NCBI GenBank assembly: GCA_033032175.1
Contig: CM065319.1
Span: forward strand, 15,101,018 to 15,165,017
Direction of reading: 5' to 3'
Length of the DNA: 64,000 nt
Source of the DNA: Saturnia japonica
Taxonomy: Eukaryota; Arthropoda; Insecta; Lepidoptera; Saturniidae
Part shown: piece after piece, positions 1 to 11,492 of the stretch
How the letters are laid out: each line of letters opens with the position of its first letter
Position numbering within the stretch: the first letter of the stretch is position 1
The notes under the pieces: generated by a model
The model's database searches: none
What the model saw: the letters and a program-made list of their open reading frames with translations, nothing else
What the model was told of the DNA's origin: nothing
Position numbers and translations under genes: made by a program

Positions 1-1002
1 AAAAAAAAATTGACAGTGAAAAAAATCGATTTTTCTAAATTAATAAATCGTTTATTTTTTCGCATCCTTAGCGTGAATTCTATATAATCTGTGGTAGAGA
101 TTGACAATTAATACAAAAATAAATTATTTTCATTAATTTTTTTCTCGAAAACTACGGGTTTCCGCATGTTGAAACTTTGCGTATGTGCTTATAATAATGT
201 AACCTTTCTGTAAAAAAAAAATCATCCCCCAACTCGACGGACGTCAATGGAAAGTCGTACCGAACTTTTAAATCTACGAACTTAAAAAAGGATCATCCGC
301 GACCCAGGACGGAAGGTTGTTAAACCAACACCAAGTTTGAAGTTAGTTAGTGATCCTATCGAAGTAGTAATTTCTAATGGTCATAATGTTATTTATCTCT
401 GGTCATAATCGTAAAATCACGATGCCTTTTTCTAATCGATTGACAGAATTTATTCGTGTTCAGTAGGATTTGTTTAAATTAATGCTCACCAGCATAGACA
501 CTCACCACCAGAGATAAATTCTCACCACTACCTAATAGAATAACAATTAATAAACTAGAGACAAAAACTATTAAACTATTAAAATAAAGCATAGGTAGCT
601 AATTGCACTTTTAAAAATATAAAAATTGTAGAAAAGTTAATAACAATAACTTATTATTTACTGAGATCAAAGTAACTCATTATTGTCCACCACAGAATAC
701 ATTATAATTTAGGGATAGCGATTTAAGATCGATTAATTAAAGAAATAATCTTTTGCGCCTGCATGAATGATTTAGCCATGGTATTGAATCGATTCAGCGA
801 ATCGATATTTCAAAATAGAAAATCAAAAAACAATTGTTTCTCGTTTGATAGAACTAAAAAATTATTTACAATTAATTAAATGTACGCAAATACATGTAAA
901 GAAATGCTAGTTCTTCAATTAATTACTCAAAAACTCACGAAATGGCTGTATTGGCTGTGCGCTCAATTTCCTTTGCTTCTCAATTAATGGATAAAATAAA
1001 TA
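1..1002. other. AT-rich upstream intergenic DNA, no gene seen
   Basis: No open frame of note and no repeat family recognised elsewhere in the window. The sequence is AT-rich with simple A/T runs. It lies upstream of the formin-like exon and is probably intergenic. Confidence 0.5.
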
Positions 1003-1553
1003 CAGTGTAAACTCTTTATAACGATAAACTCCCTATAACGTTGAAGTGAGCCCAACTTGGTTGGTTTGCGTTAAAACCCACATATTGAAACACTCTTTAT
1101 AGCGATACGCCATTCTCTATTACGAAGAAATGTGTTCATATTATTAGACGGTAAATATTTATTATCGGTATTATTGTTTATTATCAGGTAACAAAAGACT
1201 TTCAAGTTCCGAAACAACCTAGGTCGGTCTAGCTTTTGTTATCCTTAATTGCCTTGAAAACGTGCAGTATGACGCATTGTTTTCTCGGAATTGATGGTCT
1301 TCGACCAAGCATTCTGGGTACCTATTATATTATGAGTCGTAAACCTACTTTGAAACTGTTAACATGGCCAGTAAACGGAAAGCGATAGTGTTGACGAAAA
1401 AGTTTGTGTGATACGTGCGATTGAAAAGGGAGAAAATAAAAGTGACGTTGGAAGGCGTTTTGAACTAAGTAAATTTTTTGTTCACTCCATATAACGATAA
1501 CTCTCTATAACGACAAAAAATGCTCAGTCCCTTGAGTTTTGTTATAAAGAGTT
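1003..1553 (+). mobile_element. Deleted Tigger/pogo-like (Tc1-mariner) DNA transposon relic
   Basis: The left end reads TA then CAGTGTAAACTCTTTATAAC, the start typical of pogo/Tigger terminal repeats with a TA target site. A matching inverted copy (GTTATAAAGAGTTACG) lies near 1540-1553, although its terminal CACTG is lost. Subterminal 'TATAACGA' repeats occur on both sides. The interior (1364-1478) encodes a broken start of a CENP-B/psq-type helix-turn-helix: MASKRKAIVLTKK, then after a frameshift VIRAIEKGENKSDVGRRFELS. Most of the transposase is missing, so this is a short non-autonomous derivative. Clade assignment rests on the TIR start and the HTH fragment. Confidence 0.7.
1364..1478 (+). 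pseudogene. Pogo/Tigger transposase N-terminal HTH fragment
   Basis: ATG at 1364 begins MASKRKAIVLTKK. A +1 frameshift is needed to continue into VIRAIEKGENKSDVGRRFELS, which resembles the first helices of the CENP-B N-terminal/psq DNA-binding domain of Tigger transposases. An in-frame TGA and the frameshift make it non-coding. The element's right end follows at once, so the DDE domain has been deleted. Confidence 0.6.
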
Positions 1554-2400
1554 ACGTTTCTAAATTTTTTGTCTGTAACCGCCATAATCGTGTAACGTGG
1601 GATCACCTGTACCTTCCGAACGCCTATTTTATTGCCGGGAAAATCACAAGTAATGAACGGGACCGCTTGGATCCTAATAGACAGTACAAACTGATCTCCC
1701 TGAAAAGCTTAGACAGTAAGCGTTAGGAACTATAAAGAATAGGTAAACTGTAGAAATGCCAAACTTATAAATTTGTGAAATAAATTCTCTGTCTTTTTTT
1801 ATATCTGCTACTTTAGTAGGTTGTAAAAAAGCTTTGATTAGATAAAAATGATAAAAGATCTATTATTATAATGTCCTTTTTGTTTTCTATAATAAGGATT
1901 TACATTTATATTGTAAATACAAACTCAAAAAGCGTAACAAAAAAACCAAAAACGTGTGCGTCTCGGGACGCTCGACAGAAGTAATAGGTAAATTAAAATA
2001 ATATATGTTGTACTATTTAATATTGAAATTACTTAACTTGAAAAAGCTTAGGTTATTACTATTATGTATATTATTATGATTATGTGAGAAAAGGTTATTT
2101 ATTAATAGAATCTTTTATCGATTATGAAATATATTTTATTCTTAGTTACAATTCTTGATTATGTACATTAGAACACTGAGTAGAGAAGGGAAGTCAGACA
2201 GAGTGGCGCCGTAACGCGTTACGATGCGAAGCGGTTTACCCTCCCATAAGAAGTTATCACTTCAAAAAGATTGATTTTTGAGATATCGAACTTTTAGAGT
2301 TATATTTTTTGTAAATTAATTTATTAGGGTTGATTAATATGATTTAAAAAACAATCATTTTCGGAATGAATGGCCATCTCTATTATAATTTATAAAACGT
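1554..2400. other. Upstream unique AT-rich DNA, no gene seen
   Basis: No convincing coding region or recognised repeat. It contains short A/T-rich tracts and one GC-richer patch near 2200-2250. It probably belongs to the 5' flank of the formin-like gene. Confidence 0.4.
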
Positions 2401-2421
2401 CATTGATTATATTATTGTTTT

Positions 2422-2499
2422 TGATGCTAACTTCTGGTCGTTGTTCGATGCTAACTTCATAGCGGGCATTCGCCCTTGCATTGTTATTATTACTCAGTC
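2422..2499 (+). promoter_or_regulatory. Candidate TATA-less core promoter with arthropod initiator
   Basis: TCAGTC at 2494-2499 matches the arthropod initiator (TCAGTY), giving a predicted start near A2496. That implies a ~150-nt 5' UTR for the ATG at 2646. No TATA box sits ~30 bp upstream, and no clear downstream promoter element was seen. A 12-bp word, GATGCTAACTTC, occurs twice in the 75 bp before it (about 2423 and 2447). This is a position-based prediction only. Confidence 0.35.
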
Positions 2500-2596
2500 G
2501 CCGACTTACTCGTTTTCCGGTATATCGTGGCCATGTAATTGACTTATTTGAACCGCGCTTGTGCTATCTGTGATAAAATAAAGAATTAAAACAACA

Positions 2597-2632
2597 ATGC
2601 TTCAGAGAAATGTGATTTGTGTTACGTTTTGA
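2597..2632 (+). other. Short uORF in the 5' leader of the formin-like gene
   Basis: ATG at 2597 (context ACAATGC) opens 11 codons ending in TGA at 2630-2632. It ends 13 bp before the main ATG at 2646 and lies in a different frame. If transcription starts near 2496 it would be the first AUG met by scanning ribosomes, so it may dampen translation. Confidence 0.4.
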
Positions 2633-2645
2633 GTGTTGTTTTATA

Positions 2646-2798
2646 ATGGGTTTAATTACATCGAGGGATCAAACGATGTTGGACGGTGCGGGCGTGTCGG
2701 GGAAGGGCCACCATGTCCGGCAGCCTTCCACAAGGAGCAGAGCGAAGCCCCCCATGCCTGACAGGGACGAACTAGAAAACCGTTTCGTGAAAGTGCTG
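2646..2798 (+). CDS. Frl: Formin-like (FMNL/Frl) first coding exon, 51 codons
   Basis: Proposed first coding exon of a diaphanous-related formin of the FMNL class; these proteins nucleate and elongate actin filaments at the cell cortex. The ATG has A at -3 and G at +4. The peptide begins MGLITS (Gly2, Ser6), an N-myristoylation pattern like the start of vertebrate FMNL proteins. It ends in PMPDRDELENRFVKVL, matching the family block 'PMP..GELEERF..VL' just before the GTPase-binding/FH3 region. After codon 51 the frame meets GTGAGT at 2799, a consensus splice donor in phase 0, and reading on gives no family similarity. The middle (about residues 10-33) is basic and low complexity, as expected for the variable linker. 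No exon 2 was recognised. Symbol by similarity to Drosophila Frl. Confidence 0.7.
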
Positions 2799-3547
2799 GT
2801 GAGTGTCTTGTCTTGTAATGCCGGTTTACTGTTTACAAACACGGTGCATTGTTTACTTTTGAAACGGTATTATTTTATTGTAAAATAAAACAATATTTAA
2901 ATCGATTGTTAAAAGAATTATCATTACTTACTTAACTGTATGACTCGAATTTGGCTATAAATCAATGGGTCATATGTTGTTAAAGTCCAAAGTTCATAAA
3001 GAATTTTGGTAATGTATTCTATGCAAGTTAAAATTTTGTGTCATGTATCTCGAGCTTCTTGGAAGAGCAGGGTTGACTGGAACTCAATGACTACTTCGAT
3101 ACACATCCAATGAAGAATACTATGTCTTTCAGATATATAACTTTAATTGATGAATTTTAGTAACTAAAGTACTTATTATTGGAATTTTTACGATTTTTAT
3201 GTCATTGTTTGGGTTTCCTATATTTGACTTTATGTATATTCATGCTATTGTATATTTAATTATGCATCATTAAATACTTGAAATTATTGGTCACAGAATT
3301 TATAAAATCTAAATAGTTGATTTCTTTTATAAGATTATATTATACCTCTAAATAGTAATTCAAGTTTTAAAAGTAACTATTAAAAGGCTGGTATTGCTAG
3401 GGCCATCAAAATGTTTTCACATGATGCTAGTATTTTTTATGTATAATAACAGTGTCATGTAAGTCAACGGTTCCATACAATTGCAAATTGGTATATAGTT
3501 TTTCATACTACATATTATGCAAAAATATTTTTTGATCAATATATACT
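2799..3547 (+). other. Start of the large first intron; donor GTGAGT
   Basis: The splice donor at 2799-2804 opens an intron that probably runs through the rest of the window. This first stretch is AT-rich and apparently unique, with no ORF or repeat recognised. Confidence 0.5.
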
Positions 3548-4115
3548 CCTGGCTGGTACCTGCGACTTCGTCTGTGTATTAATGGATATACACAGAATGA
3601 TCTCGGAACTCCACAAACCAAAGGAAAATCATATATGGGGTTGTCACTATGTGCATGGTGGACATGATCCCTATCACTCCGCTATATTACTGCATATGCA
3701 CCAGCTGATTTCAAACATGACAAAGCAAAAAAATCATAGATTGGTATTATATTTGTAGGATAACAGTGGTTAAGTTATGTTTTTACCAGAATAAAAAGTA
3801 CTTTATGTGTTATTACAGGTAGTACAGGTAGCCTATCTGTGTGCTAAATTTCATCCAAAACCGTTCAGTAGTTTTTACATGGTTGAGTAATAAACAAATA
3901 AACTTTCACATTTATTATATTTGTAGAATATTACTGGTTCAGCTGTAACTTTTACCAAGATAAAAAGTACTCCATGAGTTATTCCAGGTTATTGACTACC
4001 TGTATGTTAAATTTAATTCAAATCCGTTCAGCCGTTTTAGCGTGATTGAGTAACAAACATCCAAACATACACACTTTCACATTTATTATATCAGTAGGAT
4101 GTAGATACGAAATAC
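3548..4115 (+). repeat. Dispersed repeat family C, copy 1
   Basis: Starts with 'ctggctggtacctgcgactt' and carries two imperfect tandem ~190-bp segments built around 'tccgttcagccgttttagcg' and 'atttattatatttgtag'. The same family appears inverted at 10828-11492 and as a fragment at 4388-4592. This layout is typical of the 3' tail of a lepidopteran non-LTR element or an associated non-autonomous element; no coding part remains, so the class is uncertain. Confidence 0.65.
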
Positions 4116-4387
4116 AGTACTATACATCCAATAATTACAATGTGGTTGGTACCCTTGATACTTGTGATAGAAACTTAAAAATCTGTATTACTTTAAATGT
4201 TTTTAATTTATTGTAATATCTTTATTATTATGTTAAGTAATTTAAGATATATATGGTGTTACACTCCTCCAAAATGTCTGGACTGATTTGTACGATTTTT
4301 AAATGTATATTTGGTAGGTATGAGAATAGGTCCTAAAGAATATTTCTTACTGCTATGTGATTAGGGTGTACCTATCTAGGATTATTT

Positions 4388-4592
4388 CTTTTTCTGTCAG
4401 TTTGTCATGTTCAGAGATCAGTCGGTTTACATACAGAAATAAAGCTAGATGGTAAGGATCAAAACCACCATACACATAGTGATATGTTTATCACTGATTT
4501 TCTTTTCATTTCGTGCATTCCAAGATCACTTGGTGTGTATTCAGTAATATTCAGACGAAGTTGCGGGTACCAGCTAGTAATATATCTGCACA
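4388..4592 (-). repeat. Dispersed repeat family C, inverted fragment
   Basis: Matches the first ~200 bp of family C in reverse: 'ttgcgggtaccagctagta' at its right end, and the 'gatcaaaaccaccatacaca' stretch. It faces the copy at 3548-4115 across ~270 bp, so the pair could form an imperfect hairpin. Confidence 0.55.
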
Positions 4593-7500
4593 TTTGAAGA
4601 AATAAAAAATATCTGGTAAACAAAAAATTTATTAAAGTTTTCAAAATGTTCAGCATGTGACTGATTTTTTGATCAAAGTTAATCAATAGTTCAAAAAATA
4701 TTTATAAGTGAAAGTAAATAAAATAGTATTCAGCAATATTTTTATTTGCATAAATTAATGCTTTGTCGAAAATGAATTTGATAAACATAGCTAAAAATAT
4801 TTATTTAATTAAAAAATTAAGTGCAAAAAATATTTATTTAATTAAAAAATTAAGTGCAAATAACTTATAAACTTCAAAACATTTAAAAACTGTAGATGTT
4901 AATTTGATGATAATAAAATAATCTACAAAAAAGGTTTGATTACATTTTGTAGTAAGTTTAATAGTTTCACAAAAAAAGAGATACATATTAAAATTAATTA
5001 TGAATTGAACTATGACTTTGAATAATTTTTTAAGGATTATAATTGTTGTAAAACGACAAACAGCCATTTTTAGAGTTTTCAATTTCCTACATACTAGCAA
5101 AGTATGCAAAGTCACAAAACATCAATAGTTTAATAACTTGTCACATTAACATTTCACCTCCATGCATGATAAATTATGTGCTCTTGTGGTAGATAGGTAG
5201 GTAGGTATATGTAATAATCATTTTAAAAATATCTGTTGTAGCCATGTAATGATAAAAATGCACTTGGCACTAACAGTGTTGTAACAATAACAGGAAATGG
5301 TTAAAAAATGTTGATGTAGATAAAATTATGAATATTTATTTTATATACATATATGACTTTCCTATTTCATAAACTCATCCTGTACACTTATCAAGACATC
5401 CTCTATGATATATAGACCATGTAACATTATGTTACTTGCATTCTGATAAAAGTAAAACAATATATAACATTTCCTGTCTTTATCTAATGATTTTAGTAGT
5501 CCATTGTTTTATTTAAGTTCTCTGCTTTTGAATTAAAGCACACAAGCTTTTTAACATGGTGTTATCTTTAGCCTGTTTTATATGACTAGCATCATAAGTA
5601 AACCCTTTAATTGAGCTGATACGTTAGGGGATTAAACATTATTATCAGTTCTGTACATATGTTGTAAAACAGTTTAGTAGATGTTACTTACTACAAGCAA
5701 TGCTTGCTACTTGGAATCCAAATCAAAGTATAGCCATTCATTTTGATAGACACTAATAAATTCTGGTTTGTAAATACCCTTTTCAAGAAAATGTATAATT
5801 GAATTTATATAATAATATTTAGAATTGTATTTTTTTATTTTAATTATATTTCTATCTATTTTTATTTCTTAGGTTTTAAAAGACATTAAATGTGTGCAAA
5901 CTGGTTCACGTACATTAATTCTGAGCGTGTAAACGATCATCGCTACGTAAGCTCAAAAATTTACTGTGTATGATTTGATCTCCTGCCCGTTGAAGATGTA
6001 ATAAATCTGTAACAAAATTAACTTGAATGAGTACAAGAATCAAAATTGTTATATACGACGATAGGATACAGGCCCTGCGCCGGCGCAGCTTATCGCGTAA
6101 CAGCCCCCATTCACTGGCGAGCTATTTTTACACTATCAATTGAAACACTGACAGTTCTACGTAGTATTAAAACATCTGTTTGAAGAACTTAACGACTATA
6201 CCCAGTTAAAATATTTAAAACTGTGTTTACATGTAAGATTATCTAACTGGAATTTAATACTCCCACTGCTTTTAAATTGGACCATAACAAAAATTTGCGA
6301 ATGGCGATAAAAATTGAAACAGTTATTACATTGGGCACGATATTAGGTATTCCAAACTAACAACCGATTTCATAATTTCTCTAGAACCAATAGTTTTATG
6401 CCGAATACTAATATAATAATACACATTTTATTTTCCTGCGAACAGTCTACGAATTGACATATATAAAATCAAAAATACTTTATGTAAATTTGGCTTTGAG
6501 GAGGCACATGTGTTTACGCAATGGTCTGCCCTGTAGTTAACGAAGTTCGGTGAAGCTGTCAAAGCCGCAGCGGATTCAGGGCCTCTAAAGGCTCAGTATA
6601 GTCAGTTCTAAAAAAAAAACTGTAGTGAATGCCCCTTCGAATATAAAATTTCTTTAAATGATTCTTGAGATTATTGACTGGCAAATCGGTAATTTTAAAA
6701 CATAGGTACAAGGCATAATGATATCAACATAGTAATATCGATGACGTGTGTTATAAATGTTCAGTGGCTGTTGTGTTTTAATTTGTTCGGATAAATTCGT
6801 CCTAAATACAAAACAAACAGGCATGACTTCGATATTAATAAAAACAAATTGTTGGCTGCTGACCGGTTGTTCAAAGTAGGTTGCTGTCAACTTTTATATT
6901 AAATCATAAAAGGACATTTAAACTACGGGCTCTACAAGCATTAAAAAATGCCCTATCAGGTTATCACCATGATATGTTTGTTACAGGTAAGTTAGTAATT
7001 GCTCTAAATATTTATGTTTAGTCCGATTCAAAGGAGACGGATACTCTTTCTAATTCTAATTTGCTGTTAACATGCATTCATTATATGATTAAAATTAAAC
7101 ATGTTATGGATAGATTTCGTATCTGGATATGATAGATTAAATATCGTAAGAGTATTTTAATCGGTTTCGCATATGGATACGAATGTGAAATTGCATATAT
7201 ATTAGGATAATTTCAGTTAGATCAATATTAGATTTTTCAAAGATTTCTATATAGTAAGAAAATAGGTTTAATTTTGATTATCGCCAGTGTCTCAATCGAC
7301 TTCGAGCTTATCTGAAAAGCTTATCCGAAAAATTAGTTTCAGATATCGTTTACGATTTGGGATGTTTTTTTATTTCGAATATCCGATAGTTTCGGTTCCT
7401 ATTACGGAATTTCTTAACACCCCTGATTAAAAAAACTTTAATGTTTAATTAAGGTATAAAATTGAAAATTCGGTATGCCAATAAACATTGATAATGTAAT

Positions 7501-7952
7501 ATCAAAAAATGTACGAATTAAAAAGGACAAAGCAAGTCTCAAACAAAAACAGGAAGATACCATTCACGTCAAGGTCATTTGTTAAGTTTTTTAATAAGCT
7601 AATGACATCAATCTGCAGACTGAGTCACTGTCCATTTCTGACTCTTTAAGAATAGGGTCAACGTTTGTGTGTTACAGGTGATATAAACAACCTTTGGTTC
7701 ACTTTGTGTTTATTTGATAATTTCAAATTTATTCAGTTAGCTTTAATTTTTTTATACAATTAAAGTGGCAAACAAGCATACGTTACGCCTAATAGTAAGC
7801 GGCTAACGTAACCTATAGACGCTTTTAACACCATAGGCATTACCAGCGCGTTGCTGATCTTGAACCCCTCTTCCTCAATGAAACACGAAGAAAATTAGTT
7901 TGTATTGATTGGTTGTTCAAACAAACAACAATCTCTCGAACTTTATAATATT
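4593..7952. other. Intronic AT-rich DNA with a 33-bp tandem duplication
   Basis: No gene recognised. At 4793-4857 a ~33-bp unit ('aatatttatttaattaaaaa' core, ending 'attaagtgc') is perfectly duplicated in tandem. A short GC palindrome, TGCGCCGGCGCA, lies near 6076. The open frames here are short, AT-rich and without recognisable domains. Confidence 0.5.
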
Positions 7953-8548
7953 ACTAGCTGTGCCCCACGGTTTCACCCGTGTTAATTTTATCCGACAAAC
8001 ATCTCGCCACCATTGCACCCATGTTGTCTATCATAATTATTCTTCCCGCAAGTACAAATTATTTTAATTTTTCATTATCTCCTAAACTATGTGGTTAAAT
8101 ACCATACTTTAAAGAGCAAAATATAAGTTCATAAAATTGTCCATAAGATGAAGTAACTTTGTTTGTAAGGATTAATATGCCATATCTAAAAATAATGTTT
8201 ATAAATCACAATTTTCAACAAATCTTTGTCACAAAATACCTTAACGTGGTAAGAGATAGATATATTAAGGATCAATATTATTATGGAAAATTGCATATCC
8301 GTACCATTAACGACTACGCCACAGCACGTCGTTATACCGTCGTCTCAACTTCCGACTTACGTAACAAAAATCAATATTTAAGGCTATCTGAGAGTTTGTA
8401 GCCTAATCTTAAGTAGCCTATACTATTCCTCGAGAGTCTGGCTATCATACACAAAAAGAATTTTTCGAATCCGACTTGTAGTTCCAGAGATTAACGTCTT
8501 TAAACAAACAAACAAACAAAAAAATGTTTCCGCTTTATTAAGTATATA
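7953..8548 (+). repeat. Non-LTR-type tail, family A, copy 1
   Basis: Begins 'actagctgtgccccacggtt' and ends near 'ccgctttattaagtatata'. A collinear diverged copy lies at 49911-50548 and a partial one at 58056-58372. The conserved 'cgac(t)tg(g)tagttccagag' end block and lack of a coding frame suggest the 3' tail of a LINE or a derived SINE. It abuts the RTE-like fragment that follows. Confidence 0.65.
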
Positions 8549-8556
8549 TCATATTC

Positions 8557-9679
8557 ATACATTAGACCAAATTCTAGAAAAACATAAACAATATAATCGT
8601 CCTCTTTATGTAGCCTTCATAGATTATTCGAAGGCATTCGACAGTATTAAGCACAGCTCAATCTGGACAGCACTAATTTATTGTGGAATAAACAGAACAT
8701 ACATAAATATCATAAAAAATATTTACTCACAAAGTAAAAGCAGAATTAAACTGGAAAACAAAGGAAAGGAGATAAAAATAGGAAAGGGAGTCAGAGAAGG
8801 ACCCATTATCACCCAAATTGTTTATAGCTGTGTTGGAGGGAATATTTAGAGAAATCGACTGGAAAAGCAAGGGCCTCAAGATACAAGACCAATATATAAG
8901 CCACCTCAGATTTGCTGACGACATTGTCATTTTCACGGAATCAGCTAGAGAGTTAGAGGAAATGATACAAACTCTGGACAATAATAGCAAAAAAGTAGGT
9001 TTACACATGAATCTAAACAAAACTAAAGTAATGACAATCCATGTAAAAAAAGGAATATGTATATCGGGAGACCAAATTCAATATGTAAATGAATATATCT
9101 ATTCTAGGAAAACAAATGTTGTTTGATTCAAAAAATAACGAAATCGAAATAGATAGAAGGATTAACTGCACTTGGAAGAAATTTTGGACACTAAAAGAAT
9201 TCCTGAAAGGACACTACCACATAAAGCATAAAGAAATAATAATGGACACTTGCATCCTGCCAAGTTTAACATACGGAATTCAAACATGGACATACACCAA
9301 TAAAATAAGAAATAAAATTGCTTCATGTCAGCATACTATGGAAAGGAGTATACTAAAATTAAGAAAAATACATAAAACCAGAAACGTAGAGATAAGGAAA
9401 AGAACTAAACTTGCTGATGCTCTTCAACATGCTCTAAGTCTAAAATGGGAATGGGCAGGACATATTTCAAGGTACAAAGAAAAGAGATGGATGCTAGAAG
9501 TAACAAGATGGCCAGGACCTGCAGGCAAGAGGAGCAAAGGTAGACCACGGAAACAGTGAGCTGATGATATTATTGAAATAGCTGGGTCAAACTGGATGAG
9601 TATTGCCCAGGATAAAGATAAATGGCATGGGTTAGAGGAGGCTTTTACCCAAAAGGGATCCGTATCACTAACACACTAA
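8557..9679 (+). pseudogene. RTE-like non-LTR retrotransposon ORF2 (reverse transcriptase) relic
   Basis: 5'-truncated, decayed reverse transcriptase. Visible in order: LYVAFIDYSKAFDSI (RT domain 3, first catalytic Asp), IGKGVREGPIITQI (domain 4; the usual QG is EG), a frameshift at about 8815, then HLRFADDIVIFTES (the FADD catalytic box), VGLHMNLNKTKVM, a second frameshift at about 9110, and the C-terminal region LKWEWAGHISRYKEKRWMLEVTRW followed by GRPRKQ. An in-frame TGA then interrupts the ending ADDIIEIAG...WHGLEEAF. Endonuclease and 5' part are absent. The FADD box and the C-terminal 'WAGHI...RP..RW.DDI' pattern are typical of RTE/BovB-type elements. At least two frameshifts and one stop make it non-functional. 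Confidence 0.85.
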
Positions 9680-10499
9680 CAATAAATTTATACATTATGA
9701 ATAAAAGTTTTTATATAAATAATAATACTAACACTAATTTTTATTTTTATTTGTAAATTTGTTTATTAGGTTTGGAAAAAGAAAGCTTTATTATATAGAT
9801 TATCCCGATCGTGGTGATGATTAAACAAAAGTAGAATTATATTTCTTTCAAGTGAGAAAATACTAAAACAGAACCACTATAAGTGTCGGTTTATCAGTAT
9901 TCGGTACCTATGACTTAAGCATGAATTATAAAGACGATGTTCGTGGCAACGATATAAAGTGATCCCGATAAACTTAGCCAAGAAGATATTCTTTAAGGAG
10001 CGCAAATAAATTCAATATTCTCAATAAAACTATATTTATTTAACAGCAGTATTATAAACTCTATATTTTTCATTTGATAATTTAAGTTGACCTTGCCCTC
10101 AATCAGTTCAAGTATGTTGTCAAGATTCAATATTTACCGTTATTTTAGGGTTGTGATTGTGTATTATATTTAAGCAGTAAGCCTGTTTTTGTTGGAGAAA
10201 TCTGATGGTATTTTGTTTTCCATGTATTGGCCTAATGCGTTAAAATAATGTTAACTAAACACAATACTATCCAAACGGCAGTTGAGTTTTGAATACATAT
10301 GTAGGAACATGATAGTTTAATATTAGAAAGAATATGGCGTTTAAATGTATTTATTACATACTACACGCGTTTTAATTTTTTATTTTTGAAGAAAATAATG
10401 TCCAAAAGTCGTTTAGAACACATAGAGCAGACTTATCGGTAAACTTTTTTTAATACTAAGTCGACGAAATTGCCGTACAGCATCTGATAGTAAATACGG
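9680..10499. other. LINE 3' flank and AT-rich intron
   Basis: Follows the RTE-like fragment. An AATAAA at about 9699 and A/T-rich triplet runs may be its 3' end. The rest shows no recognisable gene or repeat. Confidence 0.4.
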
Positions 10500-10790
10500 T
10501 ACACAGATTTCTTCGACAGTCATCTATGTCATGGCGGCCTGCTGAAATACTTGTTCATGTCACCTTTGAAGCACCCAATATTATAGGAAGAAGGGATGGG
10601 CTGGGAAACCACTCAACGTCTGCACGGTAAGGCAAACGTAAGAATTTGTTGGGATAAGGTCAAACAAATCCTCAGAATATTCACCATGACACACACGACT
10701 TAACACACTTAGCGAGGCAATATCTCTTCGCAGCTGAAGCGATTCTAAGTACACACACAACAACTTACACAAATATACATCTAGAGGAAA
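10500..10790 (-). pseudogene. LINE ORF2 C-terminal fragment (Jockey/CR1-like)
   Basis: On the minus strand the frame reads ESLQLRRDIASLSVLSRVCHG then EYSEDLFDLIP. This resembles the region after the reverse transcriptase in Jockey/CR1-type ORF2 proteins ('L..RR..ASL.LFYRYY.G.CS.EL...IP'). Beyond a stop, a shifted frame gives GCFKGDMNKYFS, like the usual '..FK..VN.YL' end. No catalytic domain remains. Clade assignment is tentative. Confidence 0.5.
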
Positions 10791-10827
10791 ACACTTTTAT
10801 TAAATCTCAATTATTTCGAATTTTTAT

Positions 10828-11492
10828 CCTACTAATATAATAAATGTGAAAGTGTGTATGTTTGGATGTTTGTTACTTAATCACGCAAAAACGGCTGAAC
10901 GGATTTGAATGAAATTTGGCAGACAGATGGTATATGACCTGGAATAACACATAGGGTACTTTTTATTCCGGTAAAAGTCATAGTTTAACCAGTGTTACCC
11001 TACAAATATTGTAAATGGAAAGTTTGTATGTTTGTTACTCTACCAGGCGAAAACGGCTGAACGGATTTGAATGAAATTTAGCACACAGATATTATATAAC
11101 CTGAAAAAACACATAGGCTACATTTTATCCCGGTAAAAGTAATAGTTTAACCAGTGTTATCCTACAAATATAATAAATGTAAAGTTTGTATGTTTGTTGT
11201 TTTGTACTGTTGTTTGTTTGTTGTTATTGGAACGGTTAATGTTTTGGATTCATATTGGCATATAATGACAATACCATACAAACAGTAATAAACTCATGTA
11301 TGATTTTCTTTTGGTTTGTCGTGTTCCGAAATCAGCCGGTGCATATACAGCAATATAGCGGGGTGATAGGGATCGCGTCTACCATATACATAGTGACAAT
11401 CCCATCCATGATTTTCTTTTGGTTGGTCGTGTTCCGAGATCTATCTGTGTATATCCAATAATACGCAGGCGAAGTCGCGGGTACCAGCTAGT
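10828..11492 (-). repeat. Dispersed repeat family C, copy 2 (inverted)
   Basis: Reverse-orientation copy of the element at 3548-4115. It includes three imperfect tandem segments carrying 'aaacggctgaacggatttga', separated by ~170 bp, and ends in 'gcgggtaccagctagtg'. Internal tandem copy number differs from copy 1, suggesting segment gain or loss within the family. Confidence 0.65.

Noticed and set aside
8727..9020. 97-codon minus-strand frame over the RTE-like relic
   Set aside because: Antisense of the reverse transcriptase motifs (FADD box is on the + strand).
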